Shown here: one piece after another, positions 35,514-46,557 of the stretch
How positions within the stretch are numbered: position 1 is the first letter of the stretch
How the letters are laid out: every line of letters begins with the position of its first letter
Made by a program: the position numbers and the translations under genes
DNA from: Molossus alvarezi
Lineage: Eukaryota; Chordata; Mammalia; Chiroptera; Molossidae
Direction of reading: 5' to 3'
Assembly: GCA_037176705.1 (NCBI GenBank)
Contig: CM073908.1
Location: 131,429,430-131,493,429 of the forward strand
Length of the DNA: 64,000 nt
Notes under the pieces: generated by a model
Seen by the model: only the letters and a program-made list of their open reading frames with translations
Told to the model about the DNA's origin: nothing
Databases searched by the model: none

Positions 35514-36827
35514 AAATTGTTCTGGGATATTGGAAAAAATGAAACTAGAAAATAAACCACAAATAATCCTTACATCACATAAAAGAATAAACTCAAAATG
35601 TATTAAAAACTAAAATGTAAGACTCAATACCATAACAATCTTGAAGAAAACATAAGCAGTAAAATCTCTGATGTTTCTCTTAGCAATATTTTTTTTCTGC
35701 TATATCTCTTCAGGCAAGGAAACCAAAAGAAATAAATAAACAATGGAACTACATCAAGCTAAAAATTTTTGCACAGCAAAAGAAACTAACAAAACAAAGA
35801 GATAACCTACCAAATGGGAGAATATTTTTATCAATGATACATATGATAAGGGGTTAATATCTAAAATTTATAAAGAACTCATAAAACTCAACACATAAAC
35901 AAAAAAGAAGAACAAATTTATTTTAAAATCGGCAGAGGACCTGAACAGACATTTCTCCAAGGAGGCCAATAGACATATTGAAAGATGTTCAAAGTCACCA
36001 ATTGTCAGAGAAATGTAAAAACACAATGAGATATCACTTCACAACTGTCAGAATGACTATCCTCAATAAATCCACAAACAAGTGTTGGTGAGGGTATGGA
36101 GAAAAGGGAAAGCTCATGCACTGCTGGTGGGAATGCAGAAAACATTATAGAGGGTCCTCAAAAAACTAAAAATGGATCTGCCTTATGAGCCAGCAATTTC
36201 ACTTCTGGGATTTATTCAAAGAAATCCAAAACACTAATTTGAAAGAATATATGCACCCCTGTGTTCACTGCAGTGTCATTTATAATAGTCAAGCTATGAA
36301 AGCAACCCGAGTGCCCATCAATAGATGAGTGAATAAAGAAGTTGTGGTACATATATACAATGGAATATTACTCGGCCATAAAAAATGAAATCTTATCATT
36401 TACAACAACATGAATGAACCTAGAAAGCATTATGGTCAGTAATATGTCAGTCAGAAAAGACAAATATCATATGGTTTCACTTATATGTGGGATCTAAAGA
36501 ACAAAATAAATGAGTAAACAAAATTGAAGTCAACTCAGAACCAGAGAGCAAACTGGTGGTTGCCAGAGAGAAGGGGTTTGGGGAACTGAGTGAAAGAGGT
36601 GATGAGATTGGGAAGGACTAATTAGTAATTACAAAATAGTCATGGAGATATATGTAAAGTATAGGAAATATAGTCAATAATATTACGATAAGTATGTATG
36701 GTGCCAGTGGAGGTCCTGGAAATATCAAGGGGAATACTATGTAAAGTATATGATTGTCTAACCACCAAGCTGTATAGCTAAAACCAATACAAAGTAAAAC
36801 AAATAAATAAGCAAAAAGCTTTAGAAT

Positions 36828-37904
36828 CAGAGAAAAAGTAAATATAATTTGAGGTGAAATTATTAAGTAAATCTCATTGATAAATATGGAAATTTCTCTT
36901 TCATATTTTCCCTTTCTTCTAGCAAAATGCCAAGTCATTGAATAATTATTGAATATTTTAACAATTGAAATGAATTCATGCCAACATAGAATTAAAGTTA
37001 TAACTAAAGCAACATTATATTTTGTTTTATTATTTATAGCACTAAATATTATACCTCATTCAAAACATGCATTTTTACTTGATAATATGTAGGTTTATGT
37101 TTAGAATTAGTCCACTGAACTACTCATTATTTTTCTACTTATATGGAATCTTGAGCCAAAGCTCTTAAAAATATTCTGGTGTGAATTCCATACCTGTTTA
37201 TGGCTGATTATATAGATGGAAATTAGTCTTTCACTATCTCAAATGACAGCTTACATGCTGTCAACCAGATACAAATGAAAACTTCTGTCAATTGCTCAGC
37301 ATTTCCCAAATAACTAGCTACATGTTACAGTGTGGATAAAATATTGGCACAATTTAAATACTATCATTTACTTGTCATTTGGAGGATTTGGCATAACGTA
37401 GACAGTAAGTCAATAGTGAATGATGAACAGAACATATGCCTCTTGACTCCTGGTTCAATGCTGTAAGAAATGGCAGCTAGTAGCATTAAGTTGAAAATAT
37501 CTACTAAAAGTGATTTTGAAGAAGTAAAGGACATTCATTTATTCATTTTATGTCAAGAAGAATAAAGGAGAAATCTAAAAAGACAAGCAGAAGAATAAAT
37601 AAGAAACTTAGGATGTGTTTCATTTTAAAAATTACTTCCCTCCTAAATATGTACAAAGTGGATCACAGAGTTGAACTAAATATCAGTGGTAAAATGTAAA
37701 TTTTTTTAATGGCTACAAAATGCAAAGTATCAAGACTTTATGAGCTGGTTTCCTTTTACTCAGATACCTCACATTTCCCACACTGCTATTTTGAAGTCTG
37801 AGTTCAGAAAAAGATTTGCTTTTGGTTACTCAAGCTATAGAGTGAATTATATCAGTGTGTTACTACTCTTCCTTATATTATTTGCTAAGATATACTGCCT
37901 CATA
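36828..37904. other. Unassigned sequence
   Basis: AT-rich DNA after the L1 tail, with no gene or confident repeat. Confidence 0.4.
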
Positions 37905-38075
37905 ATTGAAAGAGCACCAATCTGAGAGTCATAAGAATGTGTATTTTAATTCCCATTATGCCACTAAATTAGGTGTGGAGCCTGGAGAAAATTTATTTAA
38001 CTTGTTTGCTATCTGGAAAGGAAAAGTAAATAAGGTCTTCTTTATAGCAATATTGTGATAATTAAATGTAATATT
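37905..38075 (+). mobile_element. MIR SINE, first of two
   Basis: Decayed MIR in order: AGAGCACCAATCTGAGAGTC, TTTTAATTCCCATTATGCCA, TTAGGTGTGGAGCCTGGAG, TTTATTTAAC and GTGATAATTAAATGTAAT. Confidence 0.65.
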
Positions 38076-38134
38076 GAATTCTTATGTAAAAATATTATTG
38101 TCTTACTAATATTACTATTGTTACTTTCTTATTT

Positions 38135-38335
38135 CCATCTTTAGTTATTGCAACCTTGGGTATGTCATATATTATCTTGTTGCCACAGTCTCCAAATATG
38201 TAAAATGGTAATAATAATAGTATCTATTCACTGTTAATGTAAGGGGTTACATGAGTTAATATATATAAATCACATAGCAGAATACCCTGCATATTGTAAA
38301 TGCCATATAAATGCTAACCATTATTATAAGTATTA
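38135..38335 (+). mobile_element. MIR SINE, second of two
   Basis: CAACCTTGGGTATGTC, CTCCAAATATGTAAAATGG, TAATAATAATAGTATC, GGGGTTACATGAGTTAATA and TGCCATATAAATGCTAACC follow the MIR 3' half in order. It lies in the same orientation as the preceding MIR. Confidence 0.75.
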
Positions 38336-39604
38336 GGGGAATTAGATTTTATAAACCTCAGTAAACAGATTGCTGGGGGGTAATTGAAGTGTATAAAACG
38401 TCAAACACCACAAATGCTAATCAGTTCTGCTCACTCGTAAGATTGATTTCAATGGCCAATTCTGTAGTGTTTAATTCCCGCAGCAATATTAAGAAATATG
38501 TCCTCTCCTATATCATAATAACCTGATGAAACAGAACACAAAAAACATTCAAAACTAGAGGTGTGAACAAATCTCATAATTTCAAATCTAAATGTGAAAC
38601 ATGAATGATAGTGTAACACAATTAAAATTATTGAAAATATATTGAAGAGTTTGACAATGATGCTCAGATCCAACCACCCAGGAGCGCACACCAGAAGACC
38701 GTAGTGAAATATTTTAATTTACACTCCTACAGATATTCTGTTACACCCTCTCCAGGGAACCTTTCAACCTCTCTTCCCTGACCCTGCCAAGTAAATTAAG
38801 TGCTGTCATGATTACTGGTAGAAGTAAACTATGTCTTTCCATATGTTGCAGTCTCAGAATCCCTGGTTTGAAGTCATGATTTTTCTCATCTTTAGCATTT
38901 GGAGACATTTCCCTTTAATGTTGTTTATTAATACCTATTCGCATCTCAATAATCATAGTCTACGTATATATAAGTCATTGTTAAGATGGAAACTTATTTA
39001 TAAAATACTTGAAAATGAAAATCTTATGGAGATAAGCTTGAGCTGATTTGTTCCCAGCTGAGATTTAATTTCAGAGTTTAATGAGGCTTTTGTCCACTAG
39101 ACGTAGACATCTTTGGGGTAGATAAGAAATTAAGTATCTCACAATAGTTGACATTGAAGCAAAATTATAGTTTTATAATGAAAGAGCAAAGTTTTCACTA
39201 AATGAATAGTCAAGAGTAGTGGAAGATAGTAAATTTAAATTTCTCAAATTAACAGAAAATAGTTAATACCTTAGTATGAAATCTAAATAGGATATGTGTA
39301 GTCATAGAATATATGTTTGATACTTTTTTATCTTCATTTTCTGGGAGAAAATTAATATTACTCTTGCTTATTAAGGTAAAGGAAAATCACTTGCATCATT
39401 TTCCTATTGAAGGGTTGTCCCAATCTTAGTCTTCTTGGGAAAAGAATGTCATAGCTTCCATGTTTTAAGTTATATACTTAAAAATATAAGGATTATTTTC
39501 CAAAGCATGGTATATAGATATCATCTGTAGTCATTGACGACAATAGGAAAAAACATAAGGTTTTAAAATTTTAATCAGGTAACAATTTTAAAATTGAAGA
39601 TAAA
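38336..39604. other. Unassigned sequence
   Basis: No gene or repeat recognised. Short frames at 38449-38691 (minus) and 38831-39046 (plus) have no known motifs. Confidence 0.4.
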
Positions 39605-39805
39605 CCAGACATTACCTTAGATATCTCACTTTATCCCCACAGCAAGCCTATTATTGATTCTGTACTGGTATTTATGTTTTGCAAATTTAAGAAACTGAGC
39701 CTTAGAGAACTTAAATTTATGTGCTCATGGTGGCTCAGAAGATAAACTTGGCGGAGCTAGGGTTTGAAATCAGACTTGCCTATATTCAGCACCTCTACTC
39801 TTGAC
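39605..39805 (-). mobile_element. MIR SINE, antisense
   Basis: The plus strand reads as MIR reverse complement: CACTTTATCCCCACAGCAAG, AATTTAAGAAACTGAGCCTT, TGGTGGCTCAGAAGATAAAC, GGAGCTAGGGTTTGAAATCA and CTTGACCATCA. Confidence 0.8.
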
Positions 39806-41605
39806 CATCAGAGCACAAGTTATGTGAGCACACCAGACTGTTTATAGGAACTTGATGGACAAAAACACTGCGAATCTGATTCAGTCATTGAGACTCCCAG
39901 GAAAAAAGGCAATGCAGAGAGTTATTTGGTCAGAATTTCTTTTCCCCACTTAGGGAGAGATCATACAGTCATTTATATAACCAAAATTATGCAACTAAAA
40001 TGGAAAGAGGACATAGCAGATGTAATGGTTTATTCAAAATCAAAGTTTTTCTTCCCAGGGATCTGTTGAAAAGCAGTGCTAAAGGACATACTTGTTTAGA
40101 AATCAGAGGTACCCATAGTTGCTTTATATATGGTAATTGTCTTAATAACCACAATCTGATCTTAGTGATTAAGTAGATATTCCATGCAATATTATTTATT
40201 CCACCATATTCCAACATAACCACAATTATGGGATCACTCTTGTTAATTTTTTTATGGTTGAAAATGAACATAATCAAAGTATATTATTTACAATAATAAT
40301 AACAATATTTGAACACTTTATATACTCTTCTAAAATTTCCATATGCTGTAGAAATATGAATAATTCAGCTATTCATAAAATCTCTGTGTACCACAAAGAA
40401 GGAAATACACAGATAAGCAAAGTAAAAGGTTTGTTTTGTGGCTCAGTGTTACAAAGTTCCCTATTGCCTCTAGGATCTTAAGCAACACAAATCAATTTTG
40501 TAAGCATTACCAACAGGCCAGCTTCCCTTGCAGTGTAATTCTTTATAATATGGGTTGCCTTTTTCTCTCAGTAATGTGAAATCCTCTCAAGCAGTACTTG
40601 TTTAGCAAATTTTGTCAGCATGATGACAAGGTAGTGTGAATGTGCATGGAAAGAACCCTGCAGTTTTTAAATACTCAGTAACTGCTCTAGGTATCATGTA
40701 TGCTCTCTTTTGAAAAATTTGTGGATGAAATGATCATATTTGCTTGTTTTTTTTGCCTTTTCTTATAGATTTGTCCTAAAATAGCTTGTAGTTACTATGA
40801 TCATTGATAGAATATAAATTTTATTTTATTACTATCATAAAATGTTGAAAGTTTTATTTCAGATTCTTTGGAGTATTTCAGAAAGTTACAGGCAAATAGG
40901 TACAATTTTCTTCAAAGTTTGTATTTTTTAAAGTAAGGGAAATTTTAAGGTGACTGTGAACTAGCACACCCCAGGAGATTGATAGCTAAACATCTCAACA
41001 AGCAGCTATCCTCAGCTGACAAAGAAACCCAATTTCCATTCTATATGGGAATTCAAATAAACCCTAAAACAAATGTCAAAGTTCTTTTCCAGGTCTATAT
41101 CAGTTATTCAGTTATTATTGTTCAGTTATTAAATAAATAAACTTTAGCATCTACTCTGTGCCATGTTGATAGAATGTAGCAGATACTGATACTATCCCAC
41201 CCACGTATCCCCTTGGCATGTGACATTTCAGTGCCTATTTGCAAGCTTCCAACTGCTAGTATCTGTGACGTTGAGGTCTCTCTCTGACCCCTGGAGCCCA
41301 CTCTTCCTGCACGCAGACCATGATGAAGGGTGTTAATGCTGATCCCAGTCACCTACCTGCCAGCAGCACTTAGCATGACTGCTGGGGACTGATGGACACA
41401 AACTCCATTTTCCTAACCTCTTTGGATGGGATAACTCTGAGGTGGTGTCCTTCATAGTCTCCTAGGAGTCTCCACCCAAATTAAATTTCATTTATCTACT
41501 ATACCTAGCTTGAAAAACTTCCTTTTTTATTTTGTGTTTTGCTTCCATCTAAATCACACTTTCTCACTTTGCTGCTATCAACATAAGAAATGTCCAAACC
41601 TATAG
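39806..41605. other. Unassigned sequence
   Basis: About 1.8 kb without a recognised element or gene. Composition rises slightly in GC at 41160-41400, but no CpG cluster or coding frame with a domain is present. Confidence 0.4.
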
Positions 41606-41607
41606 AG

Positions 41608-41772
41608 AATTTTTAAAAATTTATCTTTACCGTTGAAAGTATTACAGATGTCCCCACTTTATTTCCACCATTGACCCCCCTCTACCCTGGTCCTGTCCCC
41701 TCTTACGCCTTTACCGCATGTTGTCTATGTCCATGGGTTATGCACATATGCATACAAGTTCTATGTAAGTTT
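41608..41772 (-). mobile_element. L1 3' UTR tail, antisense
   Basis: The plus strand starts TTTTTAAAAATTTATCTTTAC (tail and AATAAAGATAAA complement), then GTATTACAGATGTCCCC, TCTATGTCCATGGGTTATGC and ATATGCATACAAGTTCT. This is the reverse of the bat L1 3' UTR. Confidence 0.85.
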
Positions 41773-41937
41773 TTCTTTTGTTTTGTTTTGTTTTATGCCC
41801 AAACAGACAATTATCAGGAAGCAAGATCTGAAATGCCCTGGAGAATGACAGTTTTGCACTTTCTTTTAGATATTTGGAATTAAGGAGGGAGCCTAAGGAA
41901 GATTACATGGAGGTGGGAGAAAGGAAGGTACGATTGG

Positions 41938-42118
41938 ATTGCAGGGGAGTTAGAAGAGCGGGGGAGGGGGAGGGAAAGGATAAACAACAGAACTTATATG
42001 CATGTACGCATAACCAATGGACATGGACAACAAAGCTGGGGACGGGGTGGGGGGCGATGGGGAGGAGGGTGCCAATGGGGGAAAAGAAGAAAAATCTGTA
42101 ATGAAAATAAATTGATAA
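41938..42118 (+). mobile_element. L1 3' UTR tail, sense
   Basis: GGATAAACAACAGAACTTAT, ATGCATGTACGCATAACCAA, GGACATGGACAACAAAGCTG and a G-rich run end in GTAATGAAAATAAATTG plus tail. It forms a divergent pair with the antisense tail at 41608-41772; each has its own 3' end, so these are separate insertions. Confidence 0.85.
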
Positions 42119-42235
42119 AAAATATTATTACTCTCTTGAGGATGCTTACTCTTATTTGAAAGGTAATGTAGATGCACAGAAACAAAGGAGAGTGCTCACT
42201 TAAGCAAATTTAAATGTTTTACTAAAAAGTTACAT

Positions 42236-42955
42236 GCCCTCCAGGTTCCTCCATGTCATCTCAAAGAATAAGAGATCTTTCTTTCTTACAGCTGCATAGT
42301 GTTCCGTTGTGTATATGTACCACAGCATTTTTATCCTCTCATCTACTGATGGACATTTGGGCTGTTTCCAGATATTAGCGATTATAAATAGTGCTGTTAT
42401 GAACATGGTGGTACATATATTCTTTCTGATTGGTGTTTCAGGCTTCTTAGGGTATATTCCTAGAAGTGGGATCACTGGGTCAAATGGAAGTTCAACTTTT
42501 AATGTTTTGAGGAAACACCATATTGTTTCCCATAGTGGGTGCACCAGTCTGCATTCCCACCAGCAGTGTGCTAGAGTCCCCTTTTCTCCACACCCTCACC
42601 AGCACTTTTTTGAGGATTTGTTGATGGCAGCCATTCTGACATGATAGAAACAAGCCAAGCAGAGAAAGACAAATATCACATGATCTCACTTATTTGTGGA
42701 TTATAATAAATGATCAAAATAGACCCAGAAACATAGAAGTAGGGTACAGACTGACAAACCTCAGAAGAGGGGGTGGTGGCGGGGGAAGAGATAAACCACA
42801 GAACTTATATGCTTATATGCATAATCAATGGACATAGACAACAAAGCTGGGGATGAGGTCGGGGGGATGGAGAGGAGGGTGTCAATGAGGGAAAAAGGAG
42901 AAATATCTATAATAAAAATAAATTAATAAAATAAGTTTAAAAAATAAAAATAAAT
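42236..42955 (+). mobile_element. L1 3' end with 5' inversion (twin priming)
   Basis: The segment 42236-42640 is L1 ORF2 in antisense (minus frame 42230-42544, with [20 protein letters not shown] and [14 protein letters not shown]). From about 42641 to 42955 L1 is sense (ACAAGCCAAGCAGAGAAAGA through the 3' UTR and A-rich tail). The two parts are almost contiguous in L1 coordinates. Perfect 13-bp target duplications TAAAAAGTTACAT lie at 42223-42235 and 42956-42968, proving a single insertion. Confidence 0.95.
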
Positions 42956-43169
42956 TAAAAAGTTACATACCTTGGCTGTGACTACCCACTATATATGACC
43001 TGCCTTAGTAGGGCATTTATGATCAGATCACCCTGTGAGGTTACTTTCCATAGAATCCCTTTTCCATCCAAGCTTCTGGTTATTATCTGTGTTCACCTTC
43101 AAAACAAACTGGTTACAATCAAATATTTGTTTTGTTGTCTGCTTCTGGGGGATGCAACTCTATGATATA

Positions 43170-43226
43170 TTAAACTGATAAGAACAGATACTACACTTGA
43201 TCTTAGCCAAAATGCCGAGAACCGAT
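43170..43226 (-). ncRNA. RNU2 (pseudogene): U2 snRNA 5' fragment, tailless retropseudogene
   Basis: Minus strand reads ATCGGTTCTCGGCATTTTGG, CTAAGATCAAGTGTAGTATC and TGTTCTTATCAGTTTAATAT, which is U2 nucleotides 1 to about 60 with two or three changes. It includes the branch-point recognition region (GTAGTA). The copy stops there, has no polyA tail, and is flanked by perfect 11-bp repeats TCTATGATATA at 43159-43169 and 43231-43241. It cannot fold into full U2 and has no promoter, so it is a pseudogene. Confidence 0.9.
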
Positions 43227-43241
43227 CAAATCTATGATATA

Positions 43242-43455
43242 ATATAAAGATTATTAAAGCAAGATTCATCATTAAGAGATTTGGAAAGACTAGTCTGAGA
43301 ACTGGGGACAGTAGTGATTCTGAAGATGAAGAATGCATTTTATAAGGAGTTCAAATAAGTTACATCTTGCAATGAATTCCCTGTATTTAGCACTGTGGTT
43401 TCTAGTTGATCTTTGTAAAATTATGTGGCAACCATGAACATTGGCTGCTCAGACC
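43242..43455. other. Unassigned sequence
   Basis: Short stretch with no recognised feature between the U2 copy and the HAL1-like element. Confidence 0.4.
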
Positions 43456-44470
43456 TTCTTTTTTTGTTTTTTGTTTTTTTTTTTAACTCATCTTTATTGT
43501 TGAATGTATTACAGCTGTCCCCCCATTGACCCCCTCTTCCCCAATTCTGCACCCTCCTGCCTTCCCCACACTATTGTCTATGTCCATTGGTTCTGCACAT
43601 ATGCATAAACATTCTTTGGTTTGTCTCATCCCACTTTCCCTTCCCCCTTCCCTTTGAGGTTCATCAGTCTAACAACCAATTTTTACTTCATAATTCCTTC
43701 ATCCTTTTCACCCATCTTCTCAGCCCCCTCCCATTTGGCAAGCCACAATAAGTACTCTGTATCTATGAGTCTGTTTCTGTTCTGCTTGCTCATTTTGTTT
43801 GTAGATTCAATTGTTGATAAATATGTATGAATTACCATTTTATTGTTCACATTTTTGTTCTTCTTCTCCTTCAAGAAGACCCTTCAACATTTTATATAAT
43901 ACTGGTTTGGTAGTGATGAACTCCTTTAGCTTTTTCTTGTCTGGGAAACTCTTTATATGTCCATCAATTCTAAATGATAGCTTTGCAGGATAGAGTAATC
44001 TTGGTTGTAGTTCATTGCTTTTCATCACTTTGAATATCTCTTGGCACTTCTTTCTGGCCTGCCAAGTTTCTTTTGAGAAATCAGCTGACAGTTTTATGGG
44101 AGCTCCCTTGTAGGTAAAAAACTGCCTTTCTCTTGCTGCTTTTAAGATTATCTCTTTGTCTTTAACCTTTGGCATTTTGATGATGTGTCTTGGTGTGGAC
44201 CTCTTTGGGTTCACCTTGTTTGAGAAGACTCTCTGTGCTTCCTGGACTTGTACATCTGTTTCCTTCACCAAGTTAGGGAAGTTTTCTGTCATTATTTTTT
44301 TCAAATAGGTTTTCAATTTCTTGCTTTCTCTCTTCTCCTTCTGGCACCCCCATGATGCAAATGTTGGTATACTTGACATTGTGCCAGAGGCTCCTTACAC
44401 AATTCTTTTTTAAAATTATTTTTTCTTTTTGCTGTTCTGATTGGGTGTTTTTTGCTTCCTTATATTATAA
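43456..44470 (-). mobile_element. HAL1-like half-L1, antisense
   Basis: On the minus strand, L1 ORF1 (to 43840) is followed after the intergenic AACAATAAAATGGTAATTCAT by a segment with AAAATGAGCAAGCAGAACAG, AGACTCATAGATACAGAG and GCCAAATGGGAGGGGGCTGA, then the bat L1 3' UTR and an A-rich tail (plus-strand T-run 43460-43482). No ORF2 sequence lies between ORF1 and the 3' UTR. That is the architecture known for HAL1 (half-L1) elements. The 5' part of ORF1 and the 5' UTR are missing. Confidence 0.75.
43840..44379 (-). pseudogene. ORF1 C-terminal part of the HAL1-like element
   Basis: An open 179-codon minus frame. It has the end of the RRM region (KKIMTENFPNLVKETDVQVQ), EAQRVFSNKVNPKRSTPRHI, and the C-terminal domain (IKMPKVKDKEIILKAARERQ, IKLSADFSKETWQARKKCQE, LQPRLLYPAKLSFRIDG, FPDKKKLKEFITTKPVLYKM). 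The coiled coil is absent because of truncation, and the visible start is an internal ATG. This is the longest undisturbed L1-type ORF1 stretch in the window. Confidence 0.8.
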
Positions 44471-46138
44471 AGAGAGAAACTTCTGAAAGAGTAGAGTTAG
44501 ACGACTGGCTCCACCTGTCAGCTCTTTGGAATCTCATATGGCAATCATGCCTAGGCCACAGTCTCCCTGGGAAGCTTCCTGGCAGGGACTAAGCAGAGCA
44601 AGTGTATCAGAGTTTCACCACAAAAACAGAATAATGAGGAACTGGTTTGCATGATTGTAGGGGATGCCTAGGCAAGTTCAAAATCCATAGGGCAAGCCAT
44701 CAGGAAGGGCAAGTTGAAACTCTCAGGCCCTAGCTGAAGCCACAGTCCAATTCTTTCTACAGGCTGAATTTCTTCTCCCTCAGGAAAACCTCAGTTTCAC
44801 TTTTGAAGGCTTTTTACCTGATTGATGAGGCTCACCCAGATTATCAAGCCTAAGTGTCTTTACATAAACTCAACTGATTGTAGATGTTATCATATCTATA
44901 AAACACCTTCACAGTAACACCAGATTAGGGTTTGAATAACTAGGTACTATAACCTAGCCAACTTGACACAAAAAATCGATGACCACACCAGAAGTATTAG
45001 AGGCAAGCTACTTCTGCCAATGGGGATTCTTCCACTGGGCAGTCACTATCAGATAGTAAATTAATAAATTAGGACAGTGACTCTAATAAGGAAAATAAAC
45101 ACTCAAATTAGGACCAAGTCATTGTTCTGAAATAAAGTAGTTTTCTTATTTTTGTTTTTGTAATGCATTACTAAATTTAAAATACTGTCAACAAGTGTGA
45201 TTATTAGGTATATTTTCCTTTCATTAATAATCTGTATTATAATTTGTAATTTATTATTAGGTTTATAATCATCTAAAATATATTATCAGAGGTTAATATG
45301 TACTTACTTACAAAGCTTTGTAATAAATGTAAATTCCACAATAACAAGTAAATAATTTCTCTATATTAATTATATAAAATGTAGTGTTTGTTTTTCCTTA
45401 CACATCTGACAATTACAAGTATAAAATGATAGTGCTATAGTAACTGGCACTGAAATTTAGAGGAATAATTTACAACATTTATAGATGCAACACTATTAAT
45501 TTGTAATATTACTAAATCTGAATTTCTTAAAATCAACTTCTTTTAAGCATGTACACATTAAATATTGCAGAATAATTTAACATTTATAAGCCATTATTTG
45601 TTCACTTTATTAGCAATTAGTTTCAAAAATTGATGCTATTATTATATTTGTCACAATATAAGTTAAACCTCACTCATCAATTGAACTTCAAGAGAATGCC
45701 TCACTGAGCAAGCAAGGCGCCTACTCAAATGGCTTGTCATAGTTCATTATTGCTAAAATTTGTTCAGTGTTTTTCATTTTTTGAAAATGTGGTTTTTATT
45801 CACTAGGAAAAAATTGGTTCATTAAGATATTTAATTTTAACTGCAATAAACTGCTCACTCTTTTTTCAGATAATCACTTTGGTTGTGAGAAATACATTAT
45901 GGCTCTAACAAGATCAAGGTGTCCTGGTTAGTTGCCCTTATAAGGCCAGTTCTAACCTTATGTGGAGAAAGAATACATCTGCCTATATAGCCATGATTGA
46001 AAATTTTCACACAGTCCCCTCCATTTCAGAGTATTTCATCAGTTTTCATGGTGTAGCTTTGGCTTTACTCACCCATAAATTCCTATCATTATGAAATTAT
46101 TCATTGTTTAGCTAATAAAAGCAAGGACCTATTCTCTA
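44471..46138. other. Mostly unassigned; 44480-44990 may be an ancient repeat
   Basis: 44480-44990 has the feel of an old interspersed repeat (GATTGATGAGGCTCACCCAG, TTGTAGATGTTATCATATC, CCTTCACAGTAACACCAG, CTAGCCAACTTGACAC), which I recall from mammal-wide repeats but cannot name. From 45000 on the sequence is AT-rich with nothing recognised. Confidence 0.3.
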
Positions 46139-46320
46139 GAACTGTATTGACCAATTGTAGTATCCATTAGCCACATATGATTAATTATGTTTTAATTAAT
46201 TGAACAGTAAAAATTAGTTCTTTAATTGTAATATTCTCATTTCAAATGCTTAATATCAACATGTAGTTTATCATATTGGACAGTGCAGATCATGTTCATC
46301 ACAACAGAAAGTTCTCTTGT
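46139..46320. mobile_element. MER3-like hAT-Charlie relic
   Basis: ACTGTATTGACCAATTGTAG, CATTAGCCACATATGATTAA, TTTCAAATGCTTAATATC, ATATTGGACAGTGCAGATCA and CAACAGAAAGTTCT follow the order of a mammal-wide hAT-type MITE with inverted AGCCACAT/ATTGGACAG motifs. No transposase. The name is recalled, not searched. Confidence 0.55.
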
Positions 46321-46384
46321 GTATTACTGCCCTAAGAGGTCTATAAAGTATCTGGTTAATAACTTGGGTCTTGATTAAAATTCA

Positions 46385-46525
46385 AGTTACACTTTATGAG
46401 AGCCCCAGATATGTCTAGCATTATATATTCATAGATGTTATTCTTTGTTAAGTGTCACAACAATACTGATAGGTATGTATTATTATTTTCATTTTATAGA
46501 TGAGAAAACTGAGGCCATGTACGAC
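46385..46525 (-). mobile_element. MIR SINE, antisense
   Basis: TATTATTATTTTCATTTTAT, AGATGAGAAAACTGAGGCC and the upstream GTTAAGTGTCACAACAATAC region match the MIR reverse complement. Confidence 0.8.
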
Positions 46526-46557
46526 CCAAGAGCAAATGAAAAATGGTAAGATTTCAT

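Larger units (their letters stand above)
32206..36480 (+). pseudogene. L1-C ORF2, broken
   Basis: The endonuclease domain is partly readable at 32665-32925 (DTLDQVSLIDTFRAFYPNTAEYTFFSSAHRIFSRI, the region before the catalytic SDH). The RT region around 33600-34380 keeps KSPGPDGF-like sequence, HHDQV.FIPGMQG and, near 34306, an intact LFADDM catalytic box at the nucleotide level. The C-terminal part follows at 34930-36480 with a conserved GAVKNVWWE-to-TMEYYSAIKN-like order. Frames change repeatedly and two SINEs lie inside, so no protein can be made. Confidence 0.85.
31546..36812 (+). mobile_element. 5'-truncated L1 fused to U6 (L1-C), with three SINE insertions
   Basis: L1 begins inside ORF1 with GAAAAACACACACAGGCCC (compare 19013 and 57287). 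It runs through the ORF1 C-terminus (to about 31945), ORF2 (from 32206) and an older-type 3' UTR (CTGGTGGTTGCCAGAGAG, TATAGTCAATAATATTACG, CTAACCACCAAGCTGTATAG), ending in an A-rich tail near 36812. SINEs interrupt it at 31990-32198, 34534-34787 and 35273-35513. The 3' UTR type marks an older subfamily than L1-A. Many frameshifts. Confidence 0.9.

Noticed and set aside
43170..43226. Functional U2 snRNA gene
   Set aside because: Only the first third of U2 is present and target duplications show it is a retrocopy.
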